A stretch of 39,082 bases of DNA from Chamaesiphon sp. 341R_metabat_111 (GCA_025351825.1 JANXVE010000064.1:1-39082), one strand, 5' to 3'; shown: positions 8,315 through 18,651, counted from the stretch's first letter. A program made the numbers and translations. Notes: generated from the letters alone by a model not told the origin.

Positions 8315-8989
8315 CTAATCTCCTAGATGATTGCGATACATTTTCTCCTGTTTGAGCAAGTAGATGATTACCTGACAATAAGGCTGATGCTGACCTTCTT
8401 CATCTGTGCAACTGTAATAGTGAATTAACTTATCGATCTCATCATCAGACAAGCTTGATAAAAAATTTGGTTCGTCGTAAAAACTATCGATCACTCCTTC
8501 TCTCCCTGCTTGCAGCTTGGGGATATTTAATCTCAATCTCTCGATCGTTTCTGTTGCGGCGACTGCTTTATCTATTCTGCGCGTTGGCAAAATTTCACCA
8601 ATATCTGTATACTCAAAAAAATCTGCACAGTCACCGATTAGCGGCGATACTAGTAATTCCTCATCAAACCAATCACTTTTACCCATCCCACAATGTATTG
8701 GGTGTTTCTTGGGAATCTTTTGCTGGCAGGAAGCCAGTAGATTGAAATAATCTAGTTCTAAATGTCTATAATCTGTCTGTGGCTGAAAATGTTCGATGTG
8801 ACTATCCGCCTGAACGATGCGTTCGCCACAATAACAACAAATATGACCTTGTTCGGTAATTAAATGGTGATGGAGTTGCTGCTTATCCTGACCTCGTAAT
8901 TCCTCATAACTGGGGTGCCAATCTTCATTCGCTTGTGCTTTAAAATTCGCCAAAGCTTCTGGCTCATTAGTCTTAGCAATATACTTCAC
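8315..8989 (-). CDS. HNH endonuclease, PtuB-like (TIGR02646 type)
   Basis: The 224-aa product has the zinc-binding and catalytic layout of the TIGR02646 HNH proteins found as PtuB in Septu defence systems and in some retron modules. CCYCG is at residues 51-55, HIEHFQP at 64-70 (catalytic His region), YFNLLASC at 81-88, and a further CG at 100-101. The start overlaps the stop of the ATPase gene by four bases (ATGA), so the two are translationally coupled. Together they match the ATPase plus HNH arrangement of PtuAB, which degrades nucleic acid on phage infection. No reverse transcriptase or retron RNA gene is visible next to it. The defence role is inferred from family and gene order. Confidence 0.82.
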   Translation of the reverse strand: MKYIAKTNEPEALANFKAQANEDWHPSYEELRGQDKQQLHHHLITEQGHICCYCGERIVQADSHIEHFQPQTDYRHLELDYFNLLASCQQKIPKKHPIHCGMGKSDWFDEELLVSPLIGDCADFFEYTDIGEILPTRRIDKAVAATETIERLRLNIPKLQAGREGVIDSFYDEPNFLSSLSDDEIDKLIHYYSCTDEEGQHQPYCQVIIYLLKQEKMYRNHLGD

Positions 8990-10284
8990 CGACCGATAAT
9001 CTCCCGCCGTTTAATTGTCGCTTCCGCTTTCACTAGTTCTGGCTCATTAATGCCGATTCGATCGCCTAATTCTCTCACAATTTCCTTGGCAGCTTCTAGA
9101 TCGTTATTATTGATAGTTCTGAATAGTTCCAGCATCCGTTCTTGAATTTCTTGCGGACGTTTCGAGACACCAAGGATATCTTCTAAGATTCGATTGCTAT
9201 CAAGTCCATAGGAACTCTCTGGACGTTTGACAACGACGTTATCACCATCATAATCGAGGATGTGAATACACTCAGGATCTACGTGGCTGAGGACTTGCGG
9301 TGAGTGGGTTGTAACGATGAATTGACAGTTGGGGAATGTTTTGGTCAGACGTGGAATTATCATTCGTTGCCATTCGGGATGAAGGTGTAATTCTATTTCG
9401 TCAATTAGTACGAGGGCGGAAGCTTCTAGAGAATTTACTAGATTTGGATTATATTCAGATAGTCTTCTTGATAAGTGACCAACCATCGCCAATAAGTTCT
9501 TCTCGCCATCAGATAGTAATTCTAATGCTATTTCCTTCCCCAATTTTCTAATAGTCATTTTATCTAACACTCTCTTGAATGTTAAGTTGTCATAACTTTC
9601 TCCCAACAGTGAGTATGTTGCCTGTCTGACTGCTGTAAGTATTGGATGGCGATATCCAATATCATCAGACAACCTATGTTCATTTTCTAAATTTTCTATC
9701 TCTTTAAACCATCTAGAAAAGTCTTCAAAATTGACAATATGTTCAAATCCCATCTCTGTGGGCATCATCAAATCTATCACTTGTCGGTTCGACAAGTAAT
9801 AAAAACAGCTATTTGTCAGCGGCTCTCTGCTAAATATTTCAGCACCTTGGGGGTTTTTATATATCTCCCTGCTATTAGTTGCAATGATCTCTCTTGATTC
9901 ATCATATATATTTTTCCAAAGCTTATTGTCACTATCTTGTTTGAACTTAGATATCTTCCATTCTAACTCTTGGTTATTCAATTCAACTCTTATCTGATTT
10001 AGAGTACTATTAGCATCAATGTGAATATCTGATATTGATAACAAGTTTTCACGATCGCGAAAAAGATCTTCATTCTGATATAAATAGAAATGTTCAGATA
10101 CAGTATCAACCGTATCATAAACAGTTTTGTGGAATTTGATTAGAGCATTGATACAATCTAGAATACTAGATTTTCCAACGCCATTAATACCCGCTAAAAT
10201 AATGACATTGTGTGCTGTATTAAATACTAGCTTTAGATCTTTAATTCCACGAAAGTTGTGGAGTTTTAATTCTTTAATACGCAT
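8986..10284 (-). CDS. AAA/ABC-type ATPase, PtuA-like
   Basis: The 432-aa product is an SMC/RecF-like ABC ATPase. Walker A is GINGVGKS at residues 32-39, an ABC-signature-like LLSDGEKNLL lies at 256-265, Walker B is VLIDEIE at 292-298, and the H-loop region TTHSPQ is at 325-330. The start RIKELKLHNFRGIKDLKL is typical of OLD/RecF-type ATPases. The insert between Walker A and the signature (about 45-250) is family-specific. It is the first gene of a two-gene operon with the HNH nuclease, as in Septu. The DNA from about 9,500 to 10,300 looks more AT-rich than its neighbours, which would fit acquisition by transfer. An OLD-family ATPase without TOPRIM is the alternative description. Confidence 0.82.
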   Translation of the reverse strand: MRIKELKLHNFRGIKDLKLVFNTAHNVIILAGINGVGKSSILDCINALIKFHKTVYDTVDTVSEHFYLYQNEDLFRDRENLLSISDIHIDANSTLNQIRVELNNQELEWKISKFKQDSDNKLWKNIYDESREIIATNSREIYKNPQGAEIFSREPLTNSCFYYLSNRQVIDLMMPTEMGFEHIVNFEDFSRWFKEIENLENEHRLSDDIGYRHPILTAVRQATYSLLGESYDNLTFKRVLDKMTIRKLGKEIALELLSDGEKNLLAMVGHLSRRLSEYNPNLVNSLEASALVLIDEIELHLHPEWQRMIIPRLTKTFPNCQFIVTTHSPQVLSHVDPECIHILDYDGDNVVVKRPESSYGLDSNRILEDILGVSKRPQEIQERMLELFRTINNNDLEAAKEIVRELGDRIGINEPELVKAEATIKRREIIGR

Positions 10285-10348
10285 GATTCAATAAACTGAA
10301 TTGATAGAATGCGATCGATCTCAACACATTACTAATAACATTGATGGC

Positions 10349-10378
10349 GTTGGGTTTCATTCTTCAACCCAACCTACG
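10349..10378. terminator. Hairpin repeat at the thiG stop
   Basis: GTTGGGTT (10349-10356) pairs with AACCCAAC (10366-10373), immediately before the thiG stop codon on the minus strand. The sequence is a copy, in inverted orientation, of the repeat at about 5702-5727. It may end thiG transcription; there is no long T-tract. Confidence 0.45.
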
Positions 10379-11171
10379 AATTAATTGTGCCCGTTGTGGG
10401 CGAACTTGCTGTCGCCATTTTCGAGATGGGAATTCTACCTGCGAGGTAGCCTAATCGTCCCGATACCGTAGCCATCCCCATCGCTTGCGCCATCAGGGCG
10501 GCATTCTCAGCGCAGGCGATCGCAGTGTTGATCAAAAGCGCATCTGCACCGAGTTCCATCGCTTGAGCGGCTTCGCTGGGGCTACCAATTCCAGCATCGA
10601 CGACGACGGGGACTTTGGCATTTTCGATGATGATTTGGATATTGGCTAGATTTCGGATGCCTTGACCCGATCCGATCGGCGAACCCAATGGCATGACGGT
10701 CGCGCAACCTGCTTCTTCGAGCCGTTTGGCTAGGAGCGGATCGGCATTTATGTAGGGGAGTACGGCAAAGCCCTCTTTGACTAGCTGTTCGGCTGCCTGA
10801 AGGGTACCGATCGGATCTGGCAATAGATATTTACCTGCGGGAATTACTTCTAGTTTGATGAAGTTATTATCTTCCTGTCCCAATAATTTGGCCATTTCCC
10901 GTCCCAATCTGGCTACTCGCACCGCATCTTCGGCGGTTTCACAGCCAGCAGTATTTGGCAGCATCCAGATCTTAGACCAATCGATCGCTTCTGCCAAGCC
11001 TTCATGTCCAGCGGCTTTGGTTTGGACTCGCCGCACGGCAACGGTGACAATTTCACAGCCACTAGCGATGATGCTCTGCTGCATTTCGGCGATGCTGCGA
11101 TATTTGCCTGTACCCGTCATCAGTCGGGATTTGAAGGTTTTACCAGCGATGATTAGGGGTTTGTCGGTCAT
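10374..11171 (-). CDS. thiG: Thiazole synthase
   Basis: The 265-aa product is a TIM-barrel ThiG, which builds the thiazole phosphate half of thiamin from deoxyxylulose phosphate, dehydroglycine and ThiS-thiocarboxylate. Typical segments are [12 protein letters not shown] at the N-terminus, [38 protein letters not shown] (bearing the lysine expected to form the Schiff base), and [20 protein letters not shown] near the C-terminus. It is a stand-alone enzyme; in some cyanobacteria ThiG is fused to ThiO, which is not the case here. thiS and thiO are not adjacent, and thiC lies 5 kb away on the other strand. The leader is a run of CCACCATCCACTATCC repeats ending at the ATG. Confidence 0.93.
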   Translation of the reverse strand: MTDKPLIIAGKTFKSRLMTGTGKYRSIAEMQQSIIASGCEIVTVAVRRVQTKAAGHEGLAEAIDWSKIWMLPNTAGCETAEDAVRVARLGREMAKLLGQEDNNFIKLEVIPAGKYLLPDPIGTLQAAEQLVKEGFAVLPYINADPLLAKRLEEAGCATVMPLGSPIGSGQGIRNLANIQIIIENAKVPVVVDAGIGSPSEAAQAMELGADALLINTAIACAENAALMAQAMGMATVSGRLGYLAGRIPISKMATASSPTTGTINS

Positions 11172-11205
11172 GAATTGGTGGATAGTGGATGGTGGATGGT
11201 GAGGG
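11172..11205 (-). repeat. C-rich repeat in the thiG leader
   Basis: On the sense (minus) strand the leader reads as repeats of CCATCCAC and CTATCCAC that end directly before the ATG, with almost no G. The polarity is the same as for the other start-proximal arrays in the window. Confidence 0.6.
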
Positions 11206-11218
11206 TAAACTGACTTCG

Positions 11219-11313
11219 GCGGAGATCTTTACCCCACCCCAACCCTCCCCTTGTAAAGGGGAGGGAGCCGGAAAAGCCCCCTTTCCAAGGGGGTTGGGGG
11301 TAAAGATCTCCGC
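11219..11313. repeat. 95-bp element with terminal inverted repeats, copy A
   Basis: The ends form a perfect 17-bp inverted repeat, GCGGAGATCTTTACCCC at 11219-11235 and its complement at 11297-11313. Inside are two further hairpins, one around CCCTCCCC/GGGGAGGG and one around CCCCCTT/AAGGGGG. There is no reading frame. The same structure, inverted, occurs at 26462-26553. Fragments of the ends are seen near 17,790-17,820 and 24,318-24,340. It looks like a non-autonomous MITE-like or palindromic repeat. Confidence 0.75.
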
Positions 11314-11336
11314 ATCCCTTCAAACAATTCTATATT

Positions 11337-12947
11337 TTAACCTGCTTCAAACTCTGGACAAAATCCGTCGGGAGTGACTTTAAACCCATTCAGGGGCGAT
11401 CGAAAGTTACCACAGCGAGACGCACGTTGATAGCGACAATTGCCGCAACAATGGATCTCTGGAGCTAGATTTAGTTCTTGTTGTCGATCGAGTATTTCGC
11501 GTTGGGAGATGCCTCTGATGACGATTTCTTCTCCTTGCCATCTTGCTTCTATTAGTCCAGTATCCCCGAAATTGTGCCAGCGTGGGTCACTGGCGATCGA
11601 ATTTGGTAGGGTAATATTGATTTCACGATCGGATTCAGCCAGTTCGCCTGGATAATTGGGATCTGGTGGTGGTGCTGGTTGGATGAAGGTGTCGCCGATG
11701 GGGAGGGAGACGAGGGTACCTGCGGCGGGTGAGTGGAGATGATAACGGTTTTGGAGTTCTTCTAGTCCAGTGAGATCGGCTAGGTAAGGTGCTGAACCAT
11801 GAACAAACACGACGTGTTTGGGGCGGAGGTTGTGGATTAGTTGGGCGGTACCAGCACCGTCGGAGTGTTCGCTCAGAAGATAGGTTTCGACGGCAATTTC
11901 TGGGGTGGTGGCTGGGAGTACGGTGATGCCATCTGGTTGAGCGGGACACAATATCAGCCAGGGGAAGGGATGTCCTGCTGTGTAAGTTTGGAGATCGCTG
12001 GTCGTATCGGTGATGATGATACACTGACGCTGATGAATGCTGGGCAATAGTTCTGGAGTGAGTTGGCGCACATGGGGGCGAACTTTTTCATCCCAAAATA
12101 GGGGCTGATGACGGGCAAAGTTTTGAACTGCGGGGGGAAAATGCGGCAGGAGCTGTAAATAGGCATCACAACCTGCGGCAATTGTACCATCCACCCAAAT
12201 ATCAATATCACGTCCGGTAAATAGGTGATGACTTCGCAATAAGATCAGCAATTCCTGGGCAATGCCGATCGTATTGACTGGTAAAATAATCGAATGCTGT
12301 TGCAAGATTGCTCGATCGATCCGCGCCATCAAGGTATTTTCTTGTTTGCGGCGATGAGGATGGCGCGAGGTGCCATAACTACCTTCGATCATCAAGACAT
12401 CGGGGTTGAGATGCCGAATCGACTCTAAGTGTAAGCCTTCAACTAAGCGAGAATTGGACAGGAAAAAGTCGCCCGTATAGAAAACACTATAGGACTGATA
12501 AAATCCGGTGTAGGTTAATAATATCGCCGCTGCTCCAGGTAAATGCCCAGCCGGAAACAGTTCGGCAGTCAAACCATCTTGAAACTCGATCGATCTCCGC
12601 CAGGGTAAGGCTTGACTAAATTGGGGCACTCCTTCAGTTTCAGCCAACCAATTCAGGGGCAATAATAGGCTAGTAACTTCGCTACAGTAAATCGGTAATT
12701 GCGGAAAAGCACGATGGAGCGGTAATAAACTTTTGGCTCGATCGGCATGAGCATGACTACATATTACCAGATCGCAGACAGGCAAACCGTCCTCTGTAAT
12801 CAGCGGTGAAATATCTGTCAGCCCACAATCGAGTAAGATTCGATATGGTCCCATTTTAACCAACAAACAGACCCCCTCGTCACCATGACCAACGCCATAG
12901 GGAAGGCAAACTAGATCTTCATTACTAGATTGGGGTAAGGTAGGCAA
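11337..12947 (-). CDS. Beta-CASP/metallo-beta-lactamase-fold hydrolase with C-terminal Cys cluster
   Basis: The 536-aa product has a metallo-beta-lactamase domain (residues about 15-200) with LLDCGL, CSHAHADRAKSLL, GHLPGAAA and YTGDF, then a beta-CASP-type region with IEGSYG, LPVNTIGIAQELL, SEHSDGAG and VVFVHGSAPYL. This architecture is that of nucleases such as RNase J and CPSF73. The metal motif reads HAHADR where HxHxDH is normal, so one metal-ligand histidine is replaced by arginine. The last 35 residues carry a cysteine cluster (CCGNC, RCGNF and GFCPEFE) that may bind zinc or an Fe-S cluster. Family membership is clear; activity and substrate are not. Confidence 0.82.
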   Translation of the reverse strand: MPTLPQSSNEDLVCLPYGVGHGDEGVCLLVKMGPYRILLDCGLTDISPLITEDGLPVCDLVICSHAHADRAKSLLPLHRAFPQLPIYCSEVTSLLLPLNWLAETEGVPQFSQALPWRRSIEFQDGLTAELFPAGHLPGAAAILLTYTGFYQSYSVFYTGDFFLSNSRLVEGLHLESIRHLNPDVLMIEGSYGTSRHPHRRKQENTLMARIDRAILQQHSIILPVNTIGIAQELLILLRSHHLFTGRDIDIWVDGTIAAGCDAYLQLLPHFPPAVQNFARHQPLFWDEKVRPHVRQLTPELLPSIHQRQCIIITDTTSDLQTYTAGHPFPWLILCPAQPDGITVLPATTPEIAVETYLLSEHSDGAGTAQLIHNLRPKHVVFVHGSAPYLADLTGLEELQNRYHLHSPAAGTLVSLPIGDTFIQPAPPPDPNYPGELAESDREINITLPNSIASDPRWHNFGDTGLIEARWQGEEIVIRGISQREILDRQQELNLAPEIHCCGNCRYQRASRCGNFRSPLNGFKVTPDGFCPEFEAG

Positions 12948-12982
12948 GGGGGAAATCCAAAGGTAGATTGGACAGTCACTAG

Positions 12983-13105
12983 CTAGTGAGCAGAGCCATT
13001 ACCATGATACTTGTCTGAATCATAAAAACCATTACGGGTGCCGAAAAATAGCACGCCTAATACAAAAGGAATTGTCAGAATTGGTAGGATAATTTGAACG
13101 CTCAT
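12983..13105 (-). CDS. Unidentified 40-aa single-span membrane peptide
   Basis: This short frame starts at the ATG at 13105. It has a hydrophobic stretch over about residues 4-21 (IILPILTIPFVLGVLFFG), followed by a polar tail with TRNGFYDSDKYHG and a C-terminal SAH. The layout, a single N-terminal span with a short soluble tail, is like the low-molecular-mass subunits of cyanobacterial photosystems, NDH-1 or cytochrome complexes, but I do not recognise it as any named subunit. It lies 35 bases past the start of the metallo-hydrolase gene, on the same strand. The leader consists of AAGCCTAA-type repeats. The coding call rests on clean composition and the membrane pattern. Confidence 0.65.
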   Translation of the reverse strand: MSVQIILPILTIPFVLGVLFFGTRNGFYDSDKYHGNGSAH

Positions 13106-13142
13106 AGTTTAGGGGTTAGGCTTTTAGGCTCTAGGCTTTAGC
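13106..13142 (-). repeat. AAGCCTAA-type repeat leader of the 40-aa peptide
   Basis: On the sense (minus) strand this reads AAAGCCTAGAGCCTAAAAGC and then CCTAACCCCTAAACT, ending at the ATG. It uses the same unit as the radical SAM gene leader at 5585-5618. Confidence 0.6.
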
Positions 13143-13232
13143 ATTATAGTTTGGAAACTACTTACTATTATCTGTCGATCTATCTACTAATTCAATGGTT
13201 GTTCATCATTCTTGGCAAACTTGTTGAAAGCA

Positions 13233-13616
13233 CTAGTCTTCCATTTTCATCAGTTTGTGATAAAAATGTTGTGGGAAATCAGGATTATTGGTATCGCGGA
13301 TATTCATCAGCCAATCAATCAGATAACTGATCAGCTCTGAATTCATCAGGTTTATATCATAGGTGAGATCGGCATTGTCATCAAACATCATCGTACAGCG
13401 GGTTAGATCTCCAGGGAGATTTTGGATCACCCAGTTGATTACATAGGGAATCTTTTCGCCACCTTCGATCGATCGATGACCACCAAGCCCACCTTTACTA
13501 TAAAGTGTAATTGCCTTGGGCAATACGTTGCGCTTGGCAGCAGACTTCATAAAGTATGGCGCGTACAAGTTCACCTTGTCTGGAGTTGCGGGGACGATTT
13601 CGTCAAATAAATTCAT
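13233..13616 (-). CDS. Conserved hypothetical protein, 127 aa
   Basis: I do not recognise a named family. The product is soluble, with no signal peptide or membrane segment. It opens with MNLFDEIVPATPDKVNLYAP, has a glycine-rich GGLGGHRSIEGGEK turn near residue 45, and ends in a helical region. Composition is regular and the frame has no competitor, so coding is likely. It begins at the ATG at 13616, preceded on the sense strand by ACCACTAA-type repeats. It lies downstream of dnaK on the same strand but beyond a strong terminator, so it is probably expressed separately. Confidence 0.7.
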   Translation of the reverse strand: MNLFDEIVPATPDKVNLYAPYFMKSAAKRNVLPKAITLYSKGGLGGHRSIEGGEKIPYVINWVIQNLPGDLTRCTMMFDDNADLTYDINLMNSELISYLIDWLMNIRDTNNPDFPQHFYHKLMKMED

Positions 13617-13650
13617 GGATTAGTGGTTTGGTGGTTTAGTGGTTTAGCCA
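13617..13650 (-). repeat. CCACTAAA-type heptad array before the 127-aa gene
   Basis: The sense (minus) strand reads repeated CTAAACCA, ending at the ATG with no intervening ribosome binding site. The same unit appears at 13851-13886 after the dnaK stop, on the opposite strand relative to the gene, and at 31386-31435. Confidence 0.7.
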
Positions 13651-13788
13651 GGGGAGCTGTAGGGTGGGCACTGCCCACAAGGGTTTCCGCATATTAATAT
13701 TCACCCACTCTACTTACTTGTGAAAACGATGGAGAGTGCTTAAGCTTAGTATTCACCAATTCGATCGAATAGTTACGATCCACACAAA

Positions 13789-13820
13789 AAAACTGGCTTC
13801 CAGTGTAGGAAGCCAGTTTT
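13789..13820 (-). terminator. Intrinsic terminator downstream of dnaK
   Basis: AAAACTGGCTTCC (13789-13801) and GGAAGCCAGTTTT (13808-13820) form a perfect 13-bp stem with a six-base loop. On the minus strand it is followed by a run of seven T. It lies 66 bases past the dnaK stop. Confidence 0.88.
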
Positions 13821-13850
13821 GCATATTTATTCGAGATAGCTTGGAAGTTA

Positions 13851-13886
13851 GCTAAACCACTAACAACCAAACCACTAAACCACTAA
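13851..13886 (-). repeat. TGGTTTAG-type array after the dnaK stop
   Basis: On the dnaK sense strand the sequence just after the stop is repeated TTAGTGGTTTAG, rich in G and T and nearly free of C. This is the reverse polarity of the arrays at start codons. Confidence 0.65.
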
Positions 13887-15800
13887 CTATTTTGTTTCCG
13901 AGAACTCAGCATCAATCACATCATCCGCACCGCTAGTACCACCGCCACCTGGAGGTGTACCTGCATCATCATCACTACCGCCGCCGCCGCCTTCAGCACC
14001 TGCTTGAGCGTAGATATTGCTACCAATCGCCATCAGGGTTTCTTGAACTAGAGGACTTACACGTTGAATTTCCGTGTCATCGTCCTTAGCGACAGCTTCC
14101 TTGAGTTCTTTGATTAGAGCTTCCAGCTTGGTTTTATCTGCTGCTGGTACTTTATCGCCGAGTTCTTGGAGTTGCTTCTCAGCTTGGTAGGAGAGAGAGT
14201 CAGCTTGGTTTTTGCGATCGATCTTGTCGCGGCTTTCTTTGTCGCTGGAAGCGTTGCTTTCAGCTTCCCGTACCATCCGTTCGACTTCGGTTTTGTCTAG
14301 AGTGGATGCACCAGTGATGCTGATGGATTGCTCTTTACCAGTACCTTTGTCTTTGGCGGTAACGTTCAAGATTCCGTTGGCATCGATGTCTAGGGTGACT
14401 TCGATTTGAGGTACACCACGCGGAGCAGATGGGATACCGTCGAGACGGAAGGTTCCCAAGCTCTTGTTGTCGCGAGACATTTCCCGCTCACCTTGGAGGA
14501 TTTGAATCTCTACGTTGCTTTGTCCATCTACTGCTGTCGAGAAGGTTTCAAACTTCTTGGTAGGAATAGTGGTGTTGCGAGGGATAATCTTGGTCATCAC
14601 ACCACCGAGAGTTTCTACACCCAGGGATAGCGGTGTAACATCGAGCAAGAGAATATCTTTGACTTCACCAGCCAAGACACCAGCTTGAACTGCTGCACCG
14701 ACTGCAACTACTTCATCAGGGTTAACAGTTTCATTCGGCTCTTTGCCCAAGATCCGTTTGACTAGCTCTTTGACCGCTGGAATCCGTGTAGAACCACCAA
14801 CGAGTACAACCTCGTCCAATTTGGTTTTATCGATTTTTGCGTCTCTGACAGCATTCTCAACTGGAATCCGGCAACGATCGATCAAGTCAGAACAGATTTC
14901 CTCAAATTTAGCACGAGTCAGAGTCAGTTCGACGTGCTTGGGGCCGTCCTGAGTTGCCGTGATAAATGGCAGGTTGATTTCGGACTGAGTAACACTCGAC
15001 AATTCGATTTTGGCTTTCTCAGCCGCTTCAGTCAGACGTTGGAGAGCTTGACGATCCTTACGGAGGTCAATTCCTTCATTTTTCATGAAGGTAGTTGCCA
15101 AGTGATCGACGATCTTCTTATCGAAGTCATCTCCACCCAAGTGGCTATCACCAGAAGTCGCTAGTACTTCAAATACGCCGTCGCCAACTTCGAGTACAGA
15201 TACATCAAATGTACCGCCCCCAAGGTCAAATACGAGGATTGTTTCGTTGCTCTTCTTATCCAAACCGTAAGCTAGGGCAGCAGCAGTAGGTTCATTGATA
15301 ATCCGTAAAACTTCAACACCAGCAATTTTGCCTGCATCCTTGGTAGCTTGACGCTGAGAGTCATTGAAATAAGCTGGTACGGTAATTACGGCTTGGGTAA
15401 CAGTTTCGCCCAAGTATTTACTCGCATCATCGACCAGTTTTCTCAACACAGAAGCCGAGATTTCTTCAGGTGCAAACTTCTTGTTCAAACCAGGCGATTC
15501 GATTCTAACGCTACCGCCGTCGTTAACAACCTTGTAAGAGATCTCAGTCGCTTCCTGATTTACTTCGTCAAATTTGCGCCCGATAAAGCGTTTAACCGAT
15601 GAGAACGTATTCTCAGGGTTCATTACCGCTTGACGTTTCGCGATTTGCCCTACCAGCCTGTCGCCATTTTTCGCAAATGCAACCACAGAAGGGGTAGTGC
15701 GGAAGCCCTCGGCGTTGGCGATTACAGTGGGTTTGCCACCTTCCATTACCGCAACGCAGGAGTTGGTAGTTCCTAAGTCAATGCCAACAACTTTTCCCAT
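13887..15800 (-). CDS. dnaK: Hsp70 chaperone DnaK (DnaK2-like)
   Basis: The 637-aa product has the full Hsp70 layout. The ATPase domain (residues about 1-385) contains [17 protein letters not shown], the [19 protein letters not shown] phosphate loop and [15 protein letters not shown] conserved linker, [13 protein letters not shown], leads to the substrate-binding domain, and a helical lid is followed by a Gly/Asp-rich tail ending [12 protein letters not shown]. Cyanobacteria usually have several DnaK paralogues; the acidic Gly-rich tail and EF-type end suggest the general housekeeping DnaK2 type, an inference. No grpE or dnaJ is adjacent, and no perfect CIRCE operator was found upstream. A strong terminator ends the unit. 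Confidence 0.96.
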   Translation of the reverse strand: MGKVVGIDLGTTNSCVAVMEGGKPTVIANAEGFRTTPSVVAFAKNGDRLVGQIAKRQAVMNPENTFSSVKRFIGRKFDEVNQEATEISYKVVNDGGSVRIESPGLNKKFAPEEISASVLRKLVDDASKYLGETVTQAVITVPAYFNDSQRQATKDAGKIAGVEVLRIINEPTAAALAYGLDKKSNETILVFDLGGGTFDVSVLEVGDGVFEVLATSGDSHLGGDDFDKKIVDHLATTFMKNEGIDLRKDRQALQRLTEAAEKAKIELSSVTQSEINLPFITATQDGPKHVELTLTRAKFEEICSDLIDRCRIPVENAVRDAKIDKTKLDEVVLVGGSTRIPAVKELVKRILGKEPNETVNPDEVVAVGAAVQAGVLAGEVKDILLLDVTPLSLGVETLGGVMTKIIPRNTTIPTKKFETFSTAVDGQSNVEIQILQGEREMSRDNKSLGTFRLDGIPSAPRGVPQIEVTLDIDANGILNVTAKDKGTGKEQSISITGASTLDKTEVERMVREAESNASSDKESRDKIDRKNQADSLSYQAEKQLQELGDKVPAADKTKLEALIKELKEAVAKDDDTEIQRVSPLVQETLMAIGSNIYAQAGAEGGGGGSDDDAGTPPGGGGTSGADDVIDAEFSETK

Positions 15801-16242
15801 AATACTTTAACTACTTCCTAAATAATGACAAGAATTTGGATAATGACAACGAGTGCTGGATCGCGCTCGCATGATTAATTGATATTACATATTAATCCCT
15901 ATATTCGCGCCATCTGAGACTCTTCAAAAAGGGTGGTTTTCCGTACCCCTTCTGTGGCTAACGGTCAATTGCTAGCTGGCTCGTTTGGTACCTCTCTACT
16001 TTATGTGAATTACACCAATACCGAAATTGAGGCGAACCGTATAGAGTAGTGGTGCTTACCGAAGGAATTGCTGGGCGTGGGTGCTTTGGGGCATGGGTGC
16101 CTGGGTGAAAGCAAGATACAAGTGTTTCCTATCTTCCGTACTCCCGCACCCCCGTGTTCCCACGCTCCCAAGCACCCAAAGGTGAACTTATCTTCACGTA
16201 CACCCCAAACTCAGTCGTAAATGTTAGAATCTATAGCCATAG
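15801..16242. other. Divergent non-coding region between dnaK and thiC
   Basis: I see no gene here. It should hold the dnaK promoter on the left and the thiC promoter on the right. Positions about 16071-16182 contain degenerate octamer-like repeats: G-rich on the left (GGGTGCTTTGGGGCATGGGT) and C-rich on the right (CTCCCGCACCCCCGTGTTCC), together a large imperfect inverted repeat. The C-rich side faces outward on the sense strand of each flanking gene. Confidence 0.5.
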
Positions 16243-17734
<1,492 letters not shown>

Positions 17735-17762
17735 TTCTTAAAATCATTCCTAGCTCTAGCAA

Positions 17763-17822
17763 AAAATCCCCTCCTCGGAGGGGTGCCCGTAGGGCGGGGT
17801 GGGTAGATCTTCGCTGAAATCC
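17763..17822. repeat. Partial copy of the inverted-repeat element
   Basis: The stretch contains a CCCCTCCTCGGAGGGG hairpin, a GCCC/GGGC hairpin and an end GGGGTGGGTAGATCTTCGC that resembles one terminus of the elements at 11219-11313 and 26462-26553. It looks like a decayed or related copy lying past the thiC stop. Confidence 0.45.
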
Positions 17823-17979
17823 AGTATTTTCATACCGGATCACACTTTAATTTGCTTGAAATGACCCAATCGTGAAGTTATCGATGTGGTTGGGCAGGTT
17901 TTGTACGAAGGTTGACTTCACGTTTGAATTAGTCGCATGAACCTGCCCCTACAGATTATTCTCGCTCTCTACACCTCCC

Positions 17980-18651
17980 ATGCCCCAAATGCTCCCCATC
18001 ATCGCCATCGACGGCCCCGCAGGTGCGGGCAAGTCCACCGTTACCAAACTCGTTGCAGCCCGATTAGGGCTGTTGTTTTTGGATACGGGTGCGATGTATC
18101 GGGCGATCGCATGGCTAGTCCTAGAAGCGCATCTAGCCCTCGATGACGAGCAAAAAATCGCGGAGCTAGTCAGTCAAGCTAAGATTGTGTTAACTGGAAC
18201 CCAAGTTGTGGTAAATGGGGTGGATGTGACGGGGTTGATTCGATCGCCAGAAGTGACTGGCAAAGTCTCGGCAATCGCCGCATTGGGGATAGTCAGAGCG
18301 GAATTAGTCAAGCAGCAGCAGGCAATTGGTGCCAGAGGGGGCATCGTCGCGGAAGGGCGGGATATGTGTAGCCATGTATTTCCTGATGCTCAGGTGAAGA
18401 TCTTTCTGACTGCATCGGTACAGGAACGAGCGAGACGACGACAGATGGATTTAGCAGAGAGTGGACAGGGTGAATTTAGCTTAGAAAAATTGGAGAGATC
18501 GATCGCCGAACGAGATTTAATTGATAGTACCCGTGAAATTTCTCCTCTAAAAAAGGCTGATGATGCAGTAGAAATTATCAGTGACAATCTGACTATTGAC
18601 GAAGTAGTCGATCGAATTGTCAGTATGTATCATCTTAAGACTGCTAGATAA
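17980..18651 (+). CDS. cmk: Cytidylate kinase
   Basis: The 223-aa product phosphorylates CMP and dCMP in the cytoplasm for nucleotide supply. The P-loop IAIDGPAGAGKST spans residues 8-20. LDTGAMYRAIAW, IVAEGRDMCSHVFPDAQVKIFL (GRD motif binding the base) and the RRRQMDL lid follow, all in family order. The ATG at 17980 is four codons before the P-loop strand and has a short C-rich leader. An in-frame ATG four codons in is possible. It is convergent with the EgtB-like gene, and the two coding regions overlap by eight bases at their 3' ends. Confidence 0.94.
   Translation: MPQMLPIIAIDGPAGAGKSTVTKLVAARLGLLFLDTGAMYRAIAWLVLEAHLALDDEQKIAELVSQAKIVLTGTQVVVNGVDVTGLIRSPEVTGKVSAIAALGIVRAELVKQQQAIGARGGIVAEGRDMCSHVFPDAQVKIFLTASVQERARRRQMDLAESGQGEFSLEKLERSIAERDLIDSTREISPLKKADDAVEIISDNLTIDEVVDRIVSMYHLKTAR

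Noticed and set aside
8315-10284. Retron module around the ATPase/HNH pair
   Set aside because: No reverse transcriptase frame or msr/msd-like repeat structure is found on either side; the flanks are gltX and thiG.
11189-11377. Plus-strand open frame through the inverted-repeat element
   Set aside because: It is made of the repeat (proline/glycine-rich translation) and overlaps the 3' end of the metallo-hydrolase gene.
11635-12024. Minus-strand open frame of 129 codons rich in Arg, Ser, His and Pro
   Set aside because: It is an out-of-frame shadow of the metallo-hydrolase gene; its composition is typical of a frame-shifted translation.
15801-15900. Possible CIRCE operator upstream of dnaK
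   Set aside because: A GAGTGCT-like half is seen near 15851, but there is no matching inverted half at nine bases spacing.
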